NCBI RefSeq assembly: GCF_016865425.1
Contig: NZ_AP023355.1
Location: 1,300,198 to 1,364,197, forward strand
Length of the DNA: 64,000 bases
Source of the DNA: Actinocatenispora thailandica
Lineage (GTDB): Bacteria > Actinomycetota > Actinomycetes > Mycobacteriales > Micromonosporaceae
Direction of reading: 5' to 3'
Part shown: positions 36,874 through 46,397 of the stretch, piece after piece
Numbering within the stretch: position 1 is the first letter of the stretch
Layout: every line of letters starts with the position of its first letter
Notes under the pieces: model-generated
What the model saw: only the letters and a program-made list of their open reading frames with translations
The model's database searches: none
What the model was told of the DNA's origin: nothing
Program-made: the position numbers and the translations under genes

Positions 36874-37623
36874 TCACCGGCTCTGCCGGCCCGTCCGGCG
36901 GCGGGCCACGACCAGCAGGGCGCCGCCGGCCGCCAGTAGGACCGCCGCCAGGACCGCGAAGATCGTCAGCGAGGTCCCGGTCACCGGCAGGTCCCCGCCG
37001 GAGCCCGACGACGGGCTCGCCGACCCCGGGGGCGTGGTGGTCGGGGACCCACTCGCCGAACCCGACGGCTGCGCGCTGGCCGAGCCGCTCGGCTCGGCGC
37101 TGGCCGACTCGCTCGGCGACTGGCTGGGCGACGCGCTCGGGCTGGACGCCGACGGCGACGGGCTCGCCGCGGCGTCCACCGCCACGACGGCCTGCGTCCG
37201 GCCGGCATCCCCGGTAGCGGCCTTGGCGGTGACCGCGGCGACCACCTTCCGGGACTCGGCGGTCTTCACCACGAACCGGAACGGCGCCTTCTGGTACGAG
37301 GTGCTGGTACAGGTCACCGTGTTCGCGGCGGCGTCGGTGTGGCAGCCGGCGCCGCCGGCCGGCTTCAGCGCGTCGGCCGGCACCGTCGCGCTGATCGTGA
37401 TCGACGGCGTCGACACCGAGGGCTGCTTCGCCCGCGCGGTCAGCACGATGGTGTCGCCCTGGTACGCGAGCTGCTGCGACCAGGCCGCGGACACCGTCAC
37501 CGGGTGGTGGGCGCCGGGATCGCCGGGCCCGCCGGGCCCGGGCGGGTCGGCTGCGGCGGTGGTCGCACCGGCCAGCACGAGGACGCCGCCGGCGAACCCG
37601 GCGGCGAGCAGGGTGAGCTTCAC
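36874..37623 (-). CDS. LPXTG-type cell-wall-anchored surface protein
   Basis: The 249-residue protein has a signal peptide (KLTLLAAGFAGGVLVLAGATTAAA), an immunoglobulin-like beta domain (VTVSAAWSQQLAYQGDTIVL to AVVAVDAAA) with one Cys pair, a Ser/Pro/Ala-rich stalk with SGSASAQPSGSAS repeats, then the sortase signal LPVTG, a hydrophobic helix and the basic tail ARRRTGRQSR. Sortase would link it covalently to peptidoglycan, with the beta domain displayed outside. No sortase gene is in the window. GTG 37623 has GAAAGGG upstream. Confidence 0.85.
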   Translation of the reverse strand: MKLTLLAAGFAGGVLVLAGATTAAADPPGPGGPGDPGAHHPVTVSAAWSQQLAYQGDTIVLTARAKQPSVSTPSITISATVPADALKPAGGAGCHTDAAANTVTCTSTSYQKAPFRFVVKTAESRKVVAAVTAKAATGDAGRTQAVVAVDAAASPSPSASSPSASPSQSPSESASAEPSGSASAQPSGSASGSPTTTPPGSASPSSGSGGDLPVTGTSLTIFAVLAAVLLAAGGALLVVARRRTGRQSR

Positions 37624-37873
37624 GGAAACCCTTTCGGGTGGGGGTCTGCGTCCGACTCGCGTCGGTAGGGGATGCGACGCGAGCATCGTCAGTCTTTCGT
37701 GCCGGTCAATACCGGGATCTGCCCCAAGAGCGGACAGTGCGGACAGATCCGCACCGGAAATCAGCCGAACGGCGGATCGCGCGACGGCCCGCTGTCACCG
37801 CGCGGCCCGCCACGGCTGCGGTCCGTGCCGCGCACCCCGGCGGCGACCACCGCGCCGGTCGCCGCCGCCCGGC

Positions 37874-37958
37874 GTAGCCCGCCGCCGGCCGTAGCCCGCC
37901 GCCCGGCGTAGACCGCCGCCGGCCGTAGCCCGCCGCCTGGGGTAGCCCGCCCGGGTCC
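37874..37958. repeat. 17-bp tandem repeat, five copies, in a 338-bp gene-free gap
   Basis: The unit GTAGCCCGCCGCCGGCC recurs with a strict 17-base period (copies start at 37874, 37891, 37908, 37925, 37942) with a few substitutions, and ends next to the recQ stop codon. The gap 37624-37961 contains no gene I can support. It might act as a terminator region, since no simple hairpin follows recQ. Confidence 0.85.
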
Positions 37959-37961
37959 GGG

Positions 37962-39779
<1,818 letters not shown>

Positions 39780-39785
39780 CACCCG

Positions 39786-39791
39786 ATCGTA
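39786..39791 (-). promoter_or_regulatory. Leaderless-type -10 box for recQ
   Basis: TACGAT on the minus strand ends 6 bases before ATG 39779. Confidence 0.45.
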
Positions 39792-39809
39792 GCCACCGCC
39801 ACCCAGCCG

Positions 39810-40016
39810 CTACTTCGACGGCTGCGGGACGTGGCAGCTGATCTTCGGGTTGACGCCGAGGTAGTTGAGCGGACCGGCGACGATCGTCACGACCGTACTG
39901 CCGACCGTCCCGCAGTGTGCCGTCGAGCTGCTGAAGTAGCCACGCTGGGCCGCGGCGATCGCGCCGATGACGAGCCAGACGAGAACCACGACGATGCCGA
40001 TGCGTCCGATGCGCAC
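39810..40016 (-). CDS. Small conserved-looking membrane protein
   Basis: The 68-residue protein has a short basic start (MRIGRIG), one transmembrane helix (IVVVLVWLVIGAIAAA) and an external part with two Cys residues (STAHCGTV and KISCHVPQ) that could form a disulfide, plus PLNYLGVNPK. The pattern looks like small actinobacterial membrane proteins of unknown function. ATG 40016 is followed at once by the basic residues. It lies directly upstream of recQ on the same strand. Confidence 0.6.
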   Translation of the reverse strand: MRIGRIGIVVVLVWLVIGAIAAAQRGYFSSSTAHCGTVGSTVVTIVAGPLNYLGVNPKISCHVPQPSK

Positions 40017-40336
40017 GCCGCCTCCAAGGTCCGGCCGGCGACCTCGTGTCGCCGGAACCGATCGCCGTCGAGGTGTTCGGCACCTGCCCGGCGATCTGAG
40101 GTGTTCCTACCCCGGCGTCCGGGTCACGAAACGGTCACCGGTCCTGGCCGGCCCCGCGTGGTCCCGCCGGCCCCCGTTCGATGCCGGCGGGACCACCATC
40201 CCGACGCCGTGACGGCGACGCGGGACCGAGGGTGCGGCCGGATGAGTCCGGTTCGCGACAGCATTCAGCGTGGGCTGAAGCTGGACGTTTCCGGGATGAT
40301 CGGGGGAGAACTGGCCGCCGGGTTTCGGAGGGTTGG

Positions 40337-41326
40337 GTGTACCGGATCCACTTCACCGCACACGACCTCGCGCGTACCCGGGTGTCGGCCGAGCCGCTGC
40401 CACTGCTGGAATTGCAGCTCGCGGTGCGCGCGGTGCAGGACCGCAGCCAGCCGGTGCGGTTCGCGGCGTGGCGCCGGCACTGCGCCGTCCGGCTGCCGGA
40501 GCCGGCCCGGATGGCGCTCTCGCTGAGCCCGCCGAACGCGGTCGCGCCCACGTTCTGCTGGCCCGGCCTCCCCGGTACCCCCGAGCAGCTGCTGGAGCAG
40601 GCACGAACCATCCCGGACGCCACGGTGGCCCGCGAACTCGCCGACATCACCTGCCACGACCCGGTCCCGCGCTGGGCCGCCGGCCTCGGGCACGACGCCG
40701 AGCTGCGCGCCAGCCTGCACGCCGGGGTCGAGCAGCTGTTCGACCGGCTCCTGGCGCCCTACTGGCCACGGCTGGCCGACACCTACGCCGCCGACCGGGC
40801 GGTCCGGCTGCGCCAGTTCCAGGCCGGCGGGGTGGCGGCGGTGCTGGCCGCGGCGAGCCCGGAATGGCTGCGCTGGCGCTCGCCGGTGCTGGAGATCCGG
40901 ATGCCGACCGGCCTCGACCACGACCTGTACCTCGCCGGGCAGGGCGTGCTGCTGGCCCCGTCCGCGTTCGCCAGCCGCGCGTTCGTCAGCGCGGAGGGCG
41001 ACCAGCAACCGGTCGTCGCCTACCCGGTGGACGCCGCCGCCGGGCTGCCCTGGCTCACCGCGCTCACGCCCGCAGCAGCGGCCGGGCCGGCGGTCGCCGC
41101 GCTGCTCGGCCGTACCCGAGCCACCGTGCTCACCGCGATCGCCGAGCATCCGGAGTGCAGTACCACCGAACTCGCCCGGCTGGCCGACATCTCCCCGGCC
41201 GGCGCCAGCCAGCACGCGACGGTACTGCGGGCCGCCGGGCTGGTGCGCACCGTCCGGCACCGCAACGCCGCCCTGCACGTCCCCACCCAACTGGGCCTTT
41301 CCCTGCTCGCCGCCCCGGCCACGTGA
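40337..41326 (+). CDS. ArsR-like winged-helix transcriptional regulator
   Basis: The 329-residue protein carries a C-terminal winged helix of ArsR/MarR type (residues about 250-315: RATVLTAIAEHPECSTTELA, LADISPAGASQHATVLRAAGLVR). A long N-terminal part opens VYRIHFTAHDLARTRVS and has ELQLAVRAVQ. This layout is frequent in actinomycete winged-helix regulators with a large ligand or dimerisation domain. GTG 40337 is preceded by GGAGGG at 8 bases. The target is unknown; no divergent partner is adjacent. Confidence 0.82.
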   Translation: MYRIHFTAHDLARTRVSAEPLPLLELQLAVRAVQDRSQPVRFAAWRRHCAVRLPEPARMALSLSPPNAVAPTFCWPGLPGTPEQLLEQARTIPDATVARELADITCHDPVPRWAAGLGHDAELRASLHAGVEQLFDRLLAPYWPRLADTYAADRAVRLRQFQAGGVAAVLAAASPEWLRWRSPVLEIRMPTGLDHDLYLAGQGVLLAPSAFASRAFVSAEGDQQPVVAYPVDAAAGLPWLTALTPAAAAGPAVAALLGRTRATVLTAIAEHPECSTTELARLADISPAGASQHATVLRAAGLVRTVRHRNAALHVPTQLGLSLLAAPAT

Positions 41327-41415
41327 CACCGCACCGGCCCGCCGCCGGCAACGGGGAGAGACTGGCACGGTGCGGCTGCCGGCGGGGTGTCCGGTACGGC
41401 GATGGCCGGAACGGT

Positions 41416-41826
41416 TCAGGACAGGGCGGCGTCGACCGCGACGAGGTTGACGTAGTCGCGCAGGTGGCCGATCAGACCGTGCCGGACGGTCAGCACGACG
41501 ATGTTCGGCAGGACGAACTCCCGGCCGCTGGCGGTGTTGCGTCCGATCGCCTGCTGCTCGACGACGATCGTCCCCGGATCGCCGGTGTCGTGCACGGCGA
41601 GCGTCCGGTACCGCTCGTACTCGAAGCGGCGGGCCCGCCAGCCGGCCGCGGTCCAGGCGACGATCTCGTCGCGCCCGGTGAGGCGTGCCGGTACGCCCGG
41701 GCGGTGGAACGGGAACTCGTGGATCGCATCGGCGGCGTACAGCCGCCGCATGCCGTCGGTGGACTGCCCGATCGCCGCGTCCCGGAAGCGCGCCAGGACC
41801 TCGCGCGGGCCCGCCGTCGATGCCAT
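41416..41826 (-). CDS. SnoaL/NTF2-fold protein
   Basis: The 136-residue protein has the NTF2-like pattern: VLARFRDAAIGQSTDGMRRL, YAADAIHEFPFHRPGVPARL, then RDEIVAWTAAGWRARRF and LPNIVVLTVRHGLIGHLRDY. The conserved DAIHEFPF and the ending IGHLRDYVN match SnoaL-like ketosteroid-isomerase-related proteins; the substrate is unknown. ATG 41826 has GGGAGGCGACG upstream and is preferred to ATG 41862. It is divergent from a LysR gene, which probably controls it. Confidence 0.8.
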   Translation of the reverse strand: MASTAGPREVLARFRDAAIGQSTDGMRRLYAADAIHEFPFHRPGVPARLTGRDEIVAWTAAGWRARRFEYERYRTLAVHDTGDPGTIVVEQQAIGRNTASGREFVLPNIVVLTVRHGLIGHLRDYVNLVAVDAALS

Positions 41827-41912
41827 CTCGTCGCCTCCCGATCGTCGGTTCGATGCCCCCACTCCAGCAGCCGCGACCGGTTCGCGTCCAAGGCCCGTTG
41901 CACCGCGATCGA

Positions 41913-41918
41913 TACCCT
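41913..41918 (+). promoter_or_regulatory. Leaderless-type -10 box for the LysR gene
   Basis: TACCCT ends 6 bases before ATG 41925, inside the 98-bp divergent region. Confidence 0.5.
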
Positions 41919-41924
41919 TCGGGC

Positions 41925-42800
41925 ATGGGGACGATGCTGGAGACCCGGGAGCTGGCGCATTTTCTGGCGGTGGCCGACGAACTCCACTTCGGTCGGGCGG
42001 CGGCCCGGCTCGGCATCGCGCAGCCGGCGCTGTCCCGGACGGTGCAGAAGCTGGAACGCCGCCTCGGCGTGGTGCTGTTCGACCGCGGCAGCCGGGGCGT
42101 CACCATCACGCCGGCCGGTCTGGTACTGGCGCGGGAGGCGCGCCGGGTTCTCACCGCGGTGCAGGCGGCCGCTCGCCGCACCGAGCGAGCGGCGAGCCGG
42201 GACCGCGGGCTGGTCCTCGCGCTGAAGGCGGGTGGCGACTTCGGCCTGCTGCCCGCCGTTCTCGCCGCCTTCGCGCGGCAGCCCGAGTCGCGGCCGGTCC
42301 GGGTGGTGTTCGAAGCCGACCGCGGGCAGTTGCTGCGCGACGGCCGCGCCGACGCCGCCCTGCTGTTCGAGCCGTCGGACGACCTGCACGGGTTCGACGT
42401 CGAGCCGCTGCGGACCGACACCCGGATGGCGGTACTGCCGGCGTCCCACCCGCTCGCCGCCCGCCGCGAGGTTCGCCTCGCGGACCTCCCCGACGAGTAC
42501 CTGCCCGGGCCGGACGGCGACCGCACGCCCCGGCGAGCCGCCGCGCCCGGGAACCCAGCACCGGCCAGCGTCGCCGAGCTGCTGCAACTCGTCGCGCTGG
42601 GTCAGGCGATCGCCGTGGTACCCCGCTCGCTGGCGGCCGCGATGCCGCTGCGGCACGACGTGACCGGAGTACCGGTCGTCGACGCGGCGCCGGTCACGCT
42701 GCTGCTCGCCTGGCCCGCGCACACCAGGTCCCCGAGCCTCGCCGCCCTCGCCCGCGCCGCCGCGGCCGTCCGCACCGGCCGTGATCCTGCCGTACGGTGA
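41925..42800 (+). CDS. LysR family transcriptional regulator
   Basis: The 291-residue protein has the LysR N-terminal winged helix (ELAHFLAVADELHFGRAAAR, LGIAQPALSRTVQKLERRLG, VLFDR) and a periplasmic-binding-like effector domain (LVLALKAGGDFGLLPAVLAA to the end). LysR regulators usually control a divergent neighbour, here the SnoaL-like gene at 41416-41826. The effector is not known. The 166 bases after it hold no supportable gene. Confidence 0.88.
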   Translation: MGTMLETRELAHFLAVADELHFGRAAARLGIAQPALSRTVQKLERRLGVVLFDRGSRGVTITPAGLVLAREARRVLTAVQAAARRTERAASRDRGLVLALKAGGDFGLLPAVLAAFARQPESRPVRVVFEADRGQLLRDGRADAALLFEPSDDLHGFDVEPLRTDTRMAVLPASHPLAARREVRLADLPDEYLPGPDGDRTPRRAAAPGNPAPASVAELLQLVALGQAIAVVPRSLAAAMPLRHDVTGVPVVDAAPVTLLLAWPAHTRSPSLAALARAAAAVRTGRDPAVR

Positions 42801-42966
42801 GCGTCGCGATGAGCGAGCCCCGGTGAACCTCGCGGCGTCCCCGCGGCGTGAGTTCACCGACGAACCGGCGTCCGCTGCTCCACCAGGATCAGCGCCTTCT
42901 TGCCGTACCTGCGTGCCTGCGGTGTCCGGGAGGCCGCGGCCGTTTCCGACCTGCCGATCGCTGGGC

Positions 42967-43830
42967 TCACGACGCAGGAGCCTGGTTCCGGATCGCTGCC
43001 CGAAACGCCGCGCTGAACTCGTCCGGCGCCTCCAGCCACGGGTGATGGCCGGCGTCGGCGACGAGCGTGACCTGACAACCGAGGCGGGTACCGAGTCGTC
43101 GCAGGTTGTCCGCGGGACGGGTGTCGTCGGCTCCACCGATGATGGCCGCGTGGGGCGGCAGCAGCTCGCGAAGCTCGTCCACGTGCGCTTCGAGCGGGTC
43201 GGTCACCTTCGCGGCATTGAGCTGCGCATTCATCTCGTAATTGACCGGCCGCAGGGTGCGAGCGGCGGCCAGCGCCCAGTCCCATGCTCGCGCCCGGTCG
43301 GCGTGGTCGGTGAACCAGGACAGCGCAAGGTACTCGACCTCTTCGGCCTCGGTACGCGACGCGACCGCATCCAGGCGTTCGAGCCTCTCCTGTTGCCGCC
43401 GGGACCGTCGGGCTCGCTGAGCCGCCAGGTCGGGCTCCCGCCACGACCCCAGGAACGGGCCCGCGAGCTGGACCAGGCCGGCCACGCGGTCCGGATGGGC
43501 GAGCAGGAAGTAACTGGCCATGTTGGTACCGAAGGAGTGCCCGACCAGGGTGACCCGACGGTGCCCCCAGGTGTCGAGCAGCAACTCGAGGTCTCGAACG
43601 TGCCGGGCGATCGTGTGCTGCCCCTGCCAGGGTGATCCACCGGTGCCGCGTTGGTCGTAACGGTGGACGACGCACCGGTCATCGAGGATGCCGGCAACCG
43701 GGGCAAGGTAGTCCGGGATCCCCGGACCGCCATGTATCAGCACCACCGGAGGGTGCGAGCACGTCGCCGGGCCTGTGGTCCACGTGCGCAAACGCGCCCC
43801 GTCGTCCATCTCGATCATCGTGGCGGCCAC
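42967..43830 (-). CDS. Alpha/beta hydrolase (prolyl aminopeptidase-like)
   Basis: The 287-residue enzyme has an oxyanion motif VVLIHGGPGIPDYLAP, the RYDQRGTGGS segment, nucleophile elbow LVGHSFGTNMAS (Ser), and a C-terminal ADAGHHPWLEAP (His); the acid is probably in GGADDTRP. HGGPG and DQRG are typical of proline iminopeptidase-like hydrolases. GTG 43830 fits a leaderless start (TACGCT at 43837-43842, 6 bases upstream); ATG 43818 is an alternative. The 215 bases upstream, to 44045, hold no gene I can support, only a short Arg-rich frame. Confidence 0.82.
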   Translation of the reverse strand: MAATMIEMDDGARLRTWTTGPATCSHPPVVLIHGGPGIPDYLAPVAGILDDRCVVHRYDQRGTGGSPWQGQHTIARHVRDLELLLDTWGHRRVTLVGHSFGTNMASYFLLAHPDRVAGLVQLAGPFLGSWREPDLAAQRARRSRRQQERLERLDAVASRTEAEEVEYLALSWFTDHADRARAWDWALAAARTLRPVNYEMNAQLNAAKVTDPLEAHVDELRELLPPHAAIIGGADDTRPADNLRRLGTRLGCQVTLVADAGHHPWLEAPDEFSAAFRAAIRNQAPAS

Positions 43831-43836
43831 GACGTG

Positions 43837-43842
43837 AGCGTA
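43837..43842 (-). promoter_or_regulatory. Leaderless-type -10 box for the hydrolase gene
   Basis: TACGCT on the minus strand ends 6 bases before GTG 43830. Confidence 0.4.
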
Positions 43843-44045
43843 GACGCGAACGCGAGCCCCTCGGGCGCGCGCCGCTTCTCGGCCCGGGTCGACACGCGGC
43901 GCCGTGGGCGGGCGGTGCTCGTGCCCGCGGCGTGCGTTGCCAGCTCGGAGATCGCGTCCCGAACTTCCCGATCGCCGGAGCGCACCGCTCGCGCGGTCGG
44001 CTGGCCTTCGTCCGCCATCCTGGCTCGTCGGACCCGACCGGCGAG

Positions 44046-44462
44046 TCAGGGAGCGGGGACGGCGAAGTCGTCGAAGCGATCGTCCGGGACGACCTTCACC
44101 AGCACCGTCGGATGCCCGGCCAGCTGCGCGCCGAGCAGCCGGTGCACTCCGTCGAGCACGGTGGGGCGCCCGGTCAGCCAGGCGATGTGCAGCGGGTACC
44201 GCAGGTCGGCGGCCATGGTGCGAGCGTGCTGCACCGGATACCGGTCCGGGGCTGCCGCAACCTGTGCCGGCGATACCTGGAAGGGAACGCCGTGCACCGC
44301 CCACATGGGGAGGTCGAGCTGCCAGCACAGCCGCTCGACGGGAAACCGCGTCACTGGTAGGTCCAGCTGCCACGGTCGTTCGGCATCCCACCAGAAGTCG
44401 AGGAGCACTCCGCGCAGCTGGTCGGGCACCTGATCGGCGAGCGGGAACGGCTGTCGCTTCAT
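44046..44462 (-). CDS. Conserved-looking protein with ParB-like motif
   Basis: The 138-residue protein contains YPLHIAWLTGRPTVLDGVHR then LLGAQLAGHPTVLVKVV, similar to the ParB/sulfiredoxin-like core (DG.HR...A...G). The N-terminal half (LLDFWWDAERPWQLDLPV) is of no family I know. ATG 44462 is strongly supported by GGGAGGAG. It lies downstream of the DUF6228-like gene on the same strand with a 181-bp gap. DNA binding or nucleotide-dependent activity is possible but not shown. Confidence 0.65.
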   Translation of the reverse strand: MKRQPFPLADQVPDQLRGVLLDFWWDAERPWQLDLPVTRFPVERLCWQLDLPMWAVHGVPFQVSPAQVAAAPDRYPVQHARTMAADLRYPLHIAWLTGRPTVLDGVHRLLGAQLAGHPTVLVKVVPDDRFDDFAVPAP

Positions 44463-44643
44463 GCCGACTCCTCCCGGCGAGGTGCGCGAGTCGCAGCGAC
44501 GATATCGATCGGGACACCCTTTGGCTGCGACGACAGGCCCCAGCACCTCACGAAGCAGCGTGCCGGGTGCTCCATGGTCCTCCAGCAGGCCCGGGATGGC
44601 CCGGAGACCCCGGCCGGCCACCCCTGACGGCCCCAGGCTCGGG

Positions 44644-45081
44644 TCAGTGCCGGAGTGCGTCCGCCAGGTCCGAGGAGAGGCGGCCCGTCTCCTCGCCGGC
44701 TTCGAGTACGAAGACTGTGCGGGCGCACCAATGCCTCCCGACGAAGTCGGCGCCTGACTCTCGAAGGGTTACGCCGAGGTCGACGTGTCCGTGGCCGTCG
44801 TGCCGGGCATCGAGTTGCAGCTCGTGGTCGAGTGACCGCCAACGCCGGACGCCGTGCCATCCGCGCCAGCTGGCGGCCAGTTCGGCGACGAAGCCCGCCA
44901 CCGTGAGGCCTCGTGAGTCGTCCGACCAGCCGTCGATACCGGCGTCGGTGGCGGCGTTCATCGCTCCGTCGTGGAGTTCGGTCGCGACTCGCCATCCGAA
45001 GTGCGGTTCTTCCCAGGGGTTGTAGGGCGCGCCGAGCACCCAGCGAGCCGTTCCTTGCTGAAGCTCGAACCGCTCCGCCAT
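44644..45081 (-). CDS. DUF6228-like protein
   Basis: The 145-residue protein has a Trp/Gly-rich core (FVAELAASWRGWHGVRRWRS, LDHELQLDARHDGHGHVDLG) that resembles the DUF6228 family of small actinobacterial proteins with no known role. No signal peptide or membrane helix is visible. ATG 45081 lies 8 bases after a TAGGCT box, so it may be nearly leaderless. The family assignment is tentative. Confidence 0.55.
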   Translation of the reverse strand: MAERFELQQGTARWVLGAPYNPWEEPHFGWRVATELHDGAMNAATDAGIDGWSDDSRGLTVAGFVAELAASWRGWHGVRRWRSLDHELQLDARHDGHGHVDLGVTLRESGADFVGRHWCARTVFVLEAGEETGRLSSDLADALRH

Positions 45082-45226
45082 GGCCCCACAGCCTAGGGTG
45101 CGAGCCGATCAGCGCCAACCGACCGGCAGGCGCCGCTTCAGCGGGGGAGCAGGCTGCTGCGACCGTGCCCGGCGGCTCCCGGGGCAAGACGCCCAAGCCG
45201 GACAAGTGGGCCTGGGGTTTCGGGTG

Positions 45227-45300
45227 TGGAGCGGGTGACGGGAATCGAACCCGCATGACCAGCTTGGAAGGCTGGGGCTCTGCCATTGAGCTACACCCGC
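45227..45300 (-). tRNA. tRNA-Gly (anticodon TCC)
   Basis: The minus strand folds into a full cloverleaf: acceptor GCGGGTG/CACCCGC, D arm, anticodon stem CCAGC/GCTGG around CTTCCAA (anticodon TCC), and T arm GCGGG-TTCGATT-CCCGT. U73 as discriminator and an encoded CCA end follow. U73 is normal for bacterial tRNA-Gly. It reads GGA/GGG codons. Confidence 0.95.
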
Positions 45301-45387
45301 GGCGCCGACCCGACGGTGCCGAGCCTGCGGCATCAGGGTACATAGGGAGCGGCGGGGCGGTGTGCGCGGCTCGGCGGACCGACGGCC

Positions 45388-45393
45388 TACACT
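45388..45393 (+). promoter_or_regulatory. -10 box of the tRNA-Pro gene
   Basis: TACACT lies 12 bases upstream of the mature 5' end of the tRNA. Confidence 0.55.
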
Positions 45394-45405
45394 GTCGCAG
45401 ACACC

Positions 45406-45482
45406 CGGGGTGTGGCGCAGTTTGGTAGCGCACTCGCTTTGGGAGCGAGGGGCCGTGGGTTCAAATCCCGCCACCCCGACCA
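45406..45482 (+). tRNA. tRNA-Pro (anticodon TGG)
   Basis: The 77-nt cloverleaf has acceptor CGGGGTG/CACCCCG, anticodon stem CTCGC/GCGAG around TTTGGGA (anticodon TGG), T loop TTCAAAT and an encoded CCA end. It is divergent from the tRNA-Gly gene, and both precede tig, as is usual in actinomycetes. No integrase or duplicated 3' end is seen nearby. Confidence 0.95.
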
Positions 45483-45725
45483 GGTGACCTCGACCCCGGC
45501 CCGCGACCATGCGGCCGGGGTCGTGTCGCGCCCGGCCCCGACCGAGTCGGATCGCGGGTGGCACCCGTCCGAACCGAGGCGACGTGAGCGGGTCGGATCG
45601 GCCGTCTCGGCTCGCTCGGCGCAGGGTATGTGCGGGCGTCGGCCCGCTCGGAGCAGGGCGGTGTACCCATCGGTTCGCCCAGGCTGGGTGGTGTGGACGG
45701 TGGCTCGGCTCGCGCGGTACGGGCC

Positions 45726-45782
45726 GGCTCGGCTCGGGCCGTGCGGCTCGGCTCGGGCCGTGCGGCTCGGCTCGGGCCGTGC
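45726..45782. repeat. 19-bp tandem repeat, three copies, in a 431-bp gene-free gap
   Basis: GGCTCGGCTCGGGCCGTGC is repeated perfectly three times (45726, 45745, 45764). The gap from 45483 to 45913 between tRNA-Pro and the next frame otherwise holds only GC-rich low-complexity sequence, with no gene I can support. Confidence 0.9.
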
Positions 45783-45913
45783 GGCGTGGGGAGGGCCGGT
45801 GCTGCTCGGACCGGGTCGCCGATTCGGTCCGCGAAGGGTGACCCAACGGCGCCGGCAGGTGGGACGGGCGGCCGGTGTCGCCGCCCCGCCGGAGGCATCA
45901 CGATGGGTACACG

Positions 45914-46189
45914 ATGAACGGTGCAGGGGTGTCTGAGGTGGTCGCCTGGCGGGCCGCGCGGGAGTTCGCGAGCCGGCTGCGGGACCCGATGTTTCGGTGT
46001 TTTGCCCGGTCGGTCGGGTTTCGGGCCGGCCGTCGCCTGGTGTTGGCCCTGGCGGAGGAACCGCTGTCGTCGGTGCTGGACCGGGTCGGAGTGACGGAGC
46101 CGGAGTCGCCGGTGACCGTGGTGGTCTACCGGCCGGGCGTGGAGCCACCGTTCTCCTTCGTCGACCTGTACCCGACGCCCGCTGCCTGA
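45914..46189 (+). CDS. Hypothetical protein
   Basis: A 91-residue frame (VAWRAAREFASRLRDPMFRC, LVLALAEEPLSSVLDRVGVT, VTVVVYRPG) has a plausible amino-acid mix with helix then strand pattern. It has no strong ribosome binding site and no family I know. It is upstream of tig on the same strand. Confidence 0.35.
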   Translation: MNGAGVSEVVAWRAAREFASRLRDPMFRCFARSVGFRAGRRLVLALAEEPLSSVLDRVGVTEPESPVTVVVYRPGVEPPFSFVDLYPTPAA

Positions 46190-46397
46190 CCGGGCACGAG
46201 GCGCCGCCGGGGTGGCGGCAGGTCCGGCGTACGCTGGTCGGGTCGCACCATCCGGCCGGTCGGGCGCCCGAGTCGTTGCGTTCCGTGGCGCTCGCCTAGA
46301 CTCGGTCGGTCAGCGGCCGGTCTGCCCGCGTGGGCGCACGTCCCGACCACCAGACCGCCGTCGTAAAGCACCCGATCACCTGCCGAGGAGTACCCCT

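Noticed and set aside
42801-42966. Minus-strand frame ending RYGKKALILVEQRTPVRR as a gene fragment
   Set aside because: It looks slightly protein-like but has no start codon, no identifiable family and overlaps the hydrolase gene in another frame.
43815-44018. A 67-codon Arg-rich frame upstream of the hydrolase
   Set aside because: A short SnoaL-like opening (EVRDAISELAT) is followed by basic nonsense. No ribosome binding site; evidence too weak to call a gene.
45227-45482. tRNA-Gly / tRNA-Pro as an integration site of a genomic island
   Set aside because: No integrase, no duplicated tRNA 3' end and no phage-like genes were found. The tRNAs stand in their usual place before tig.
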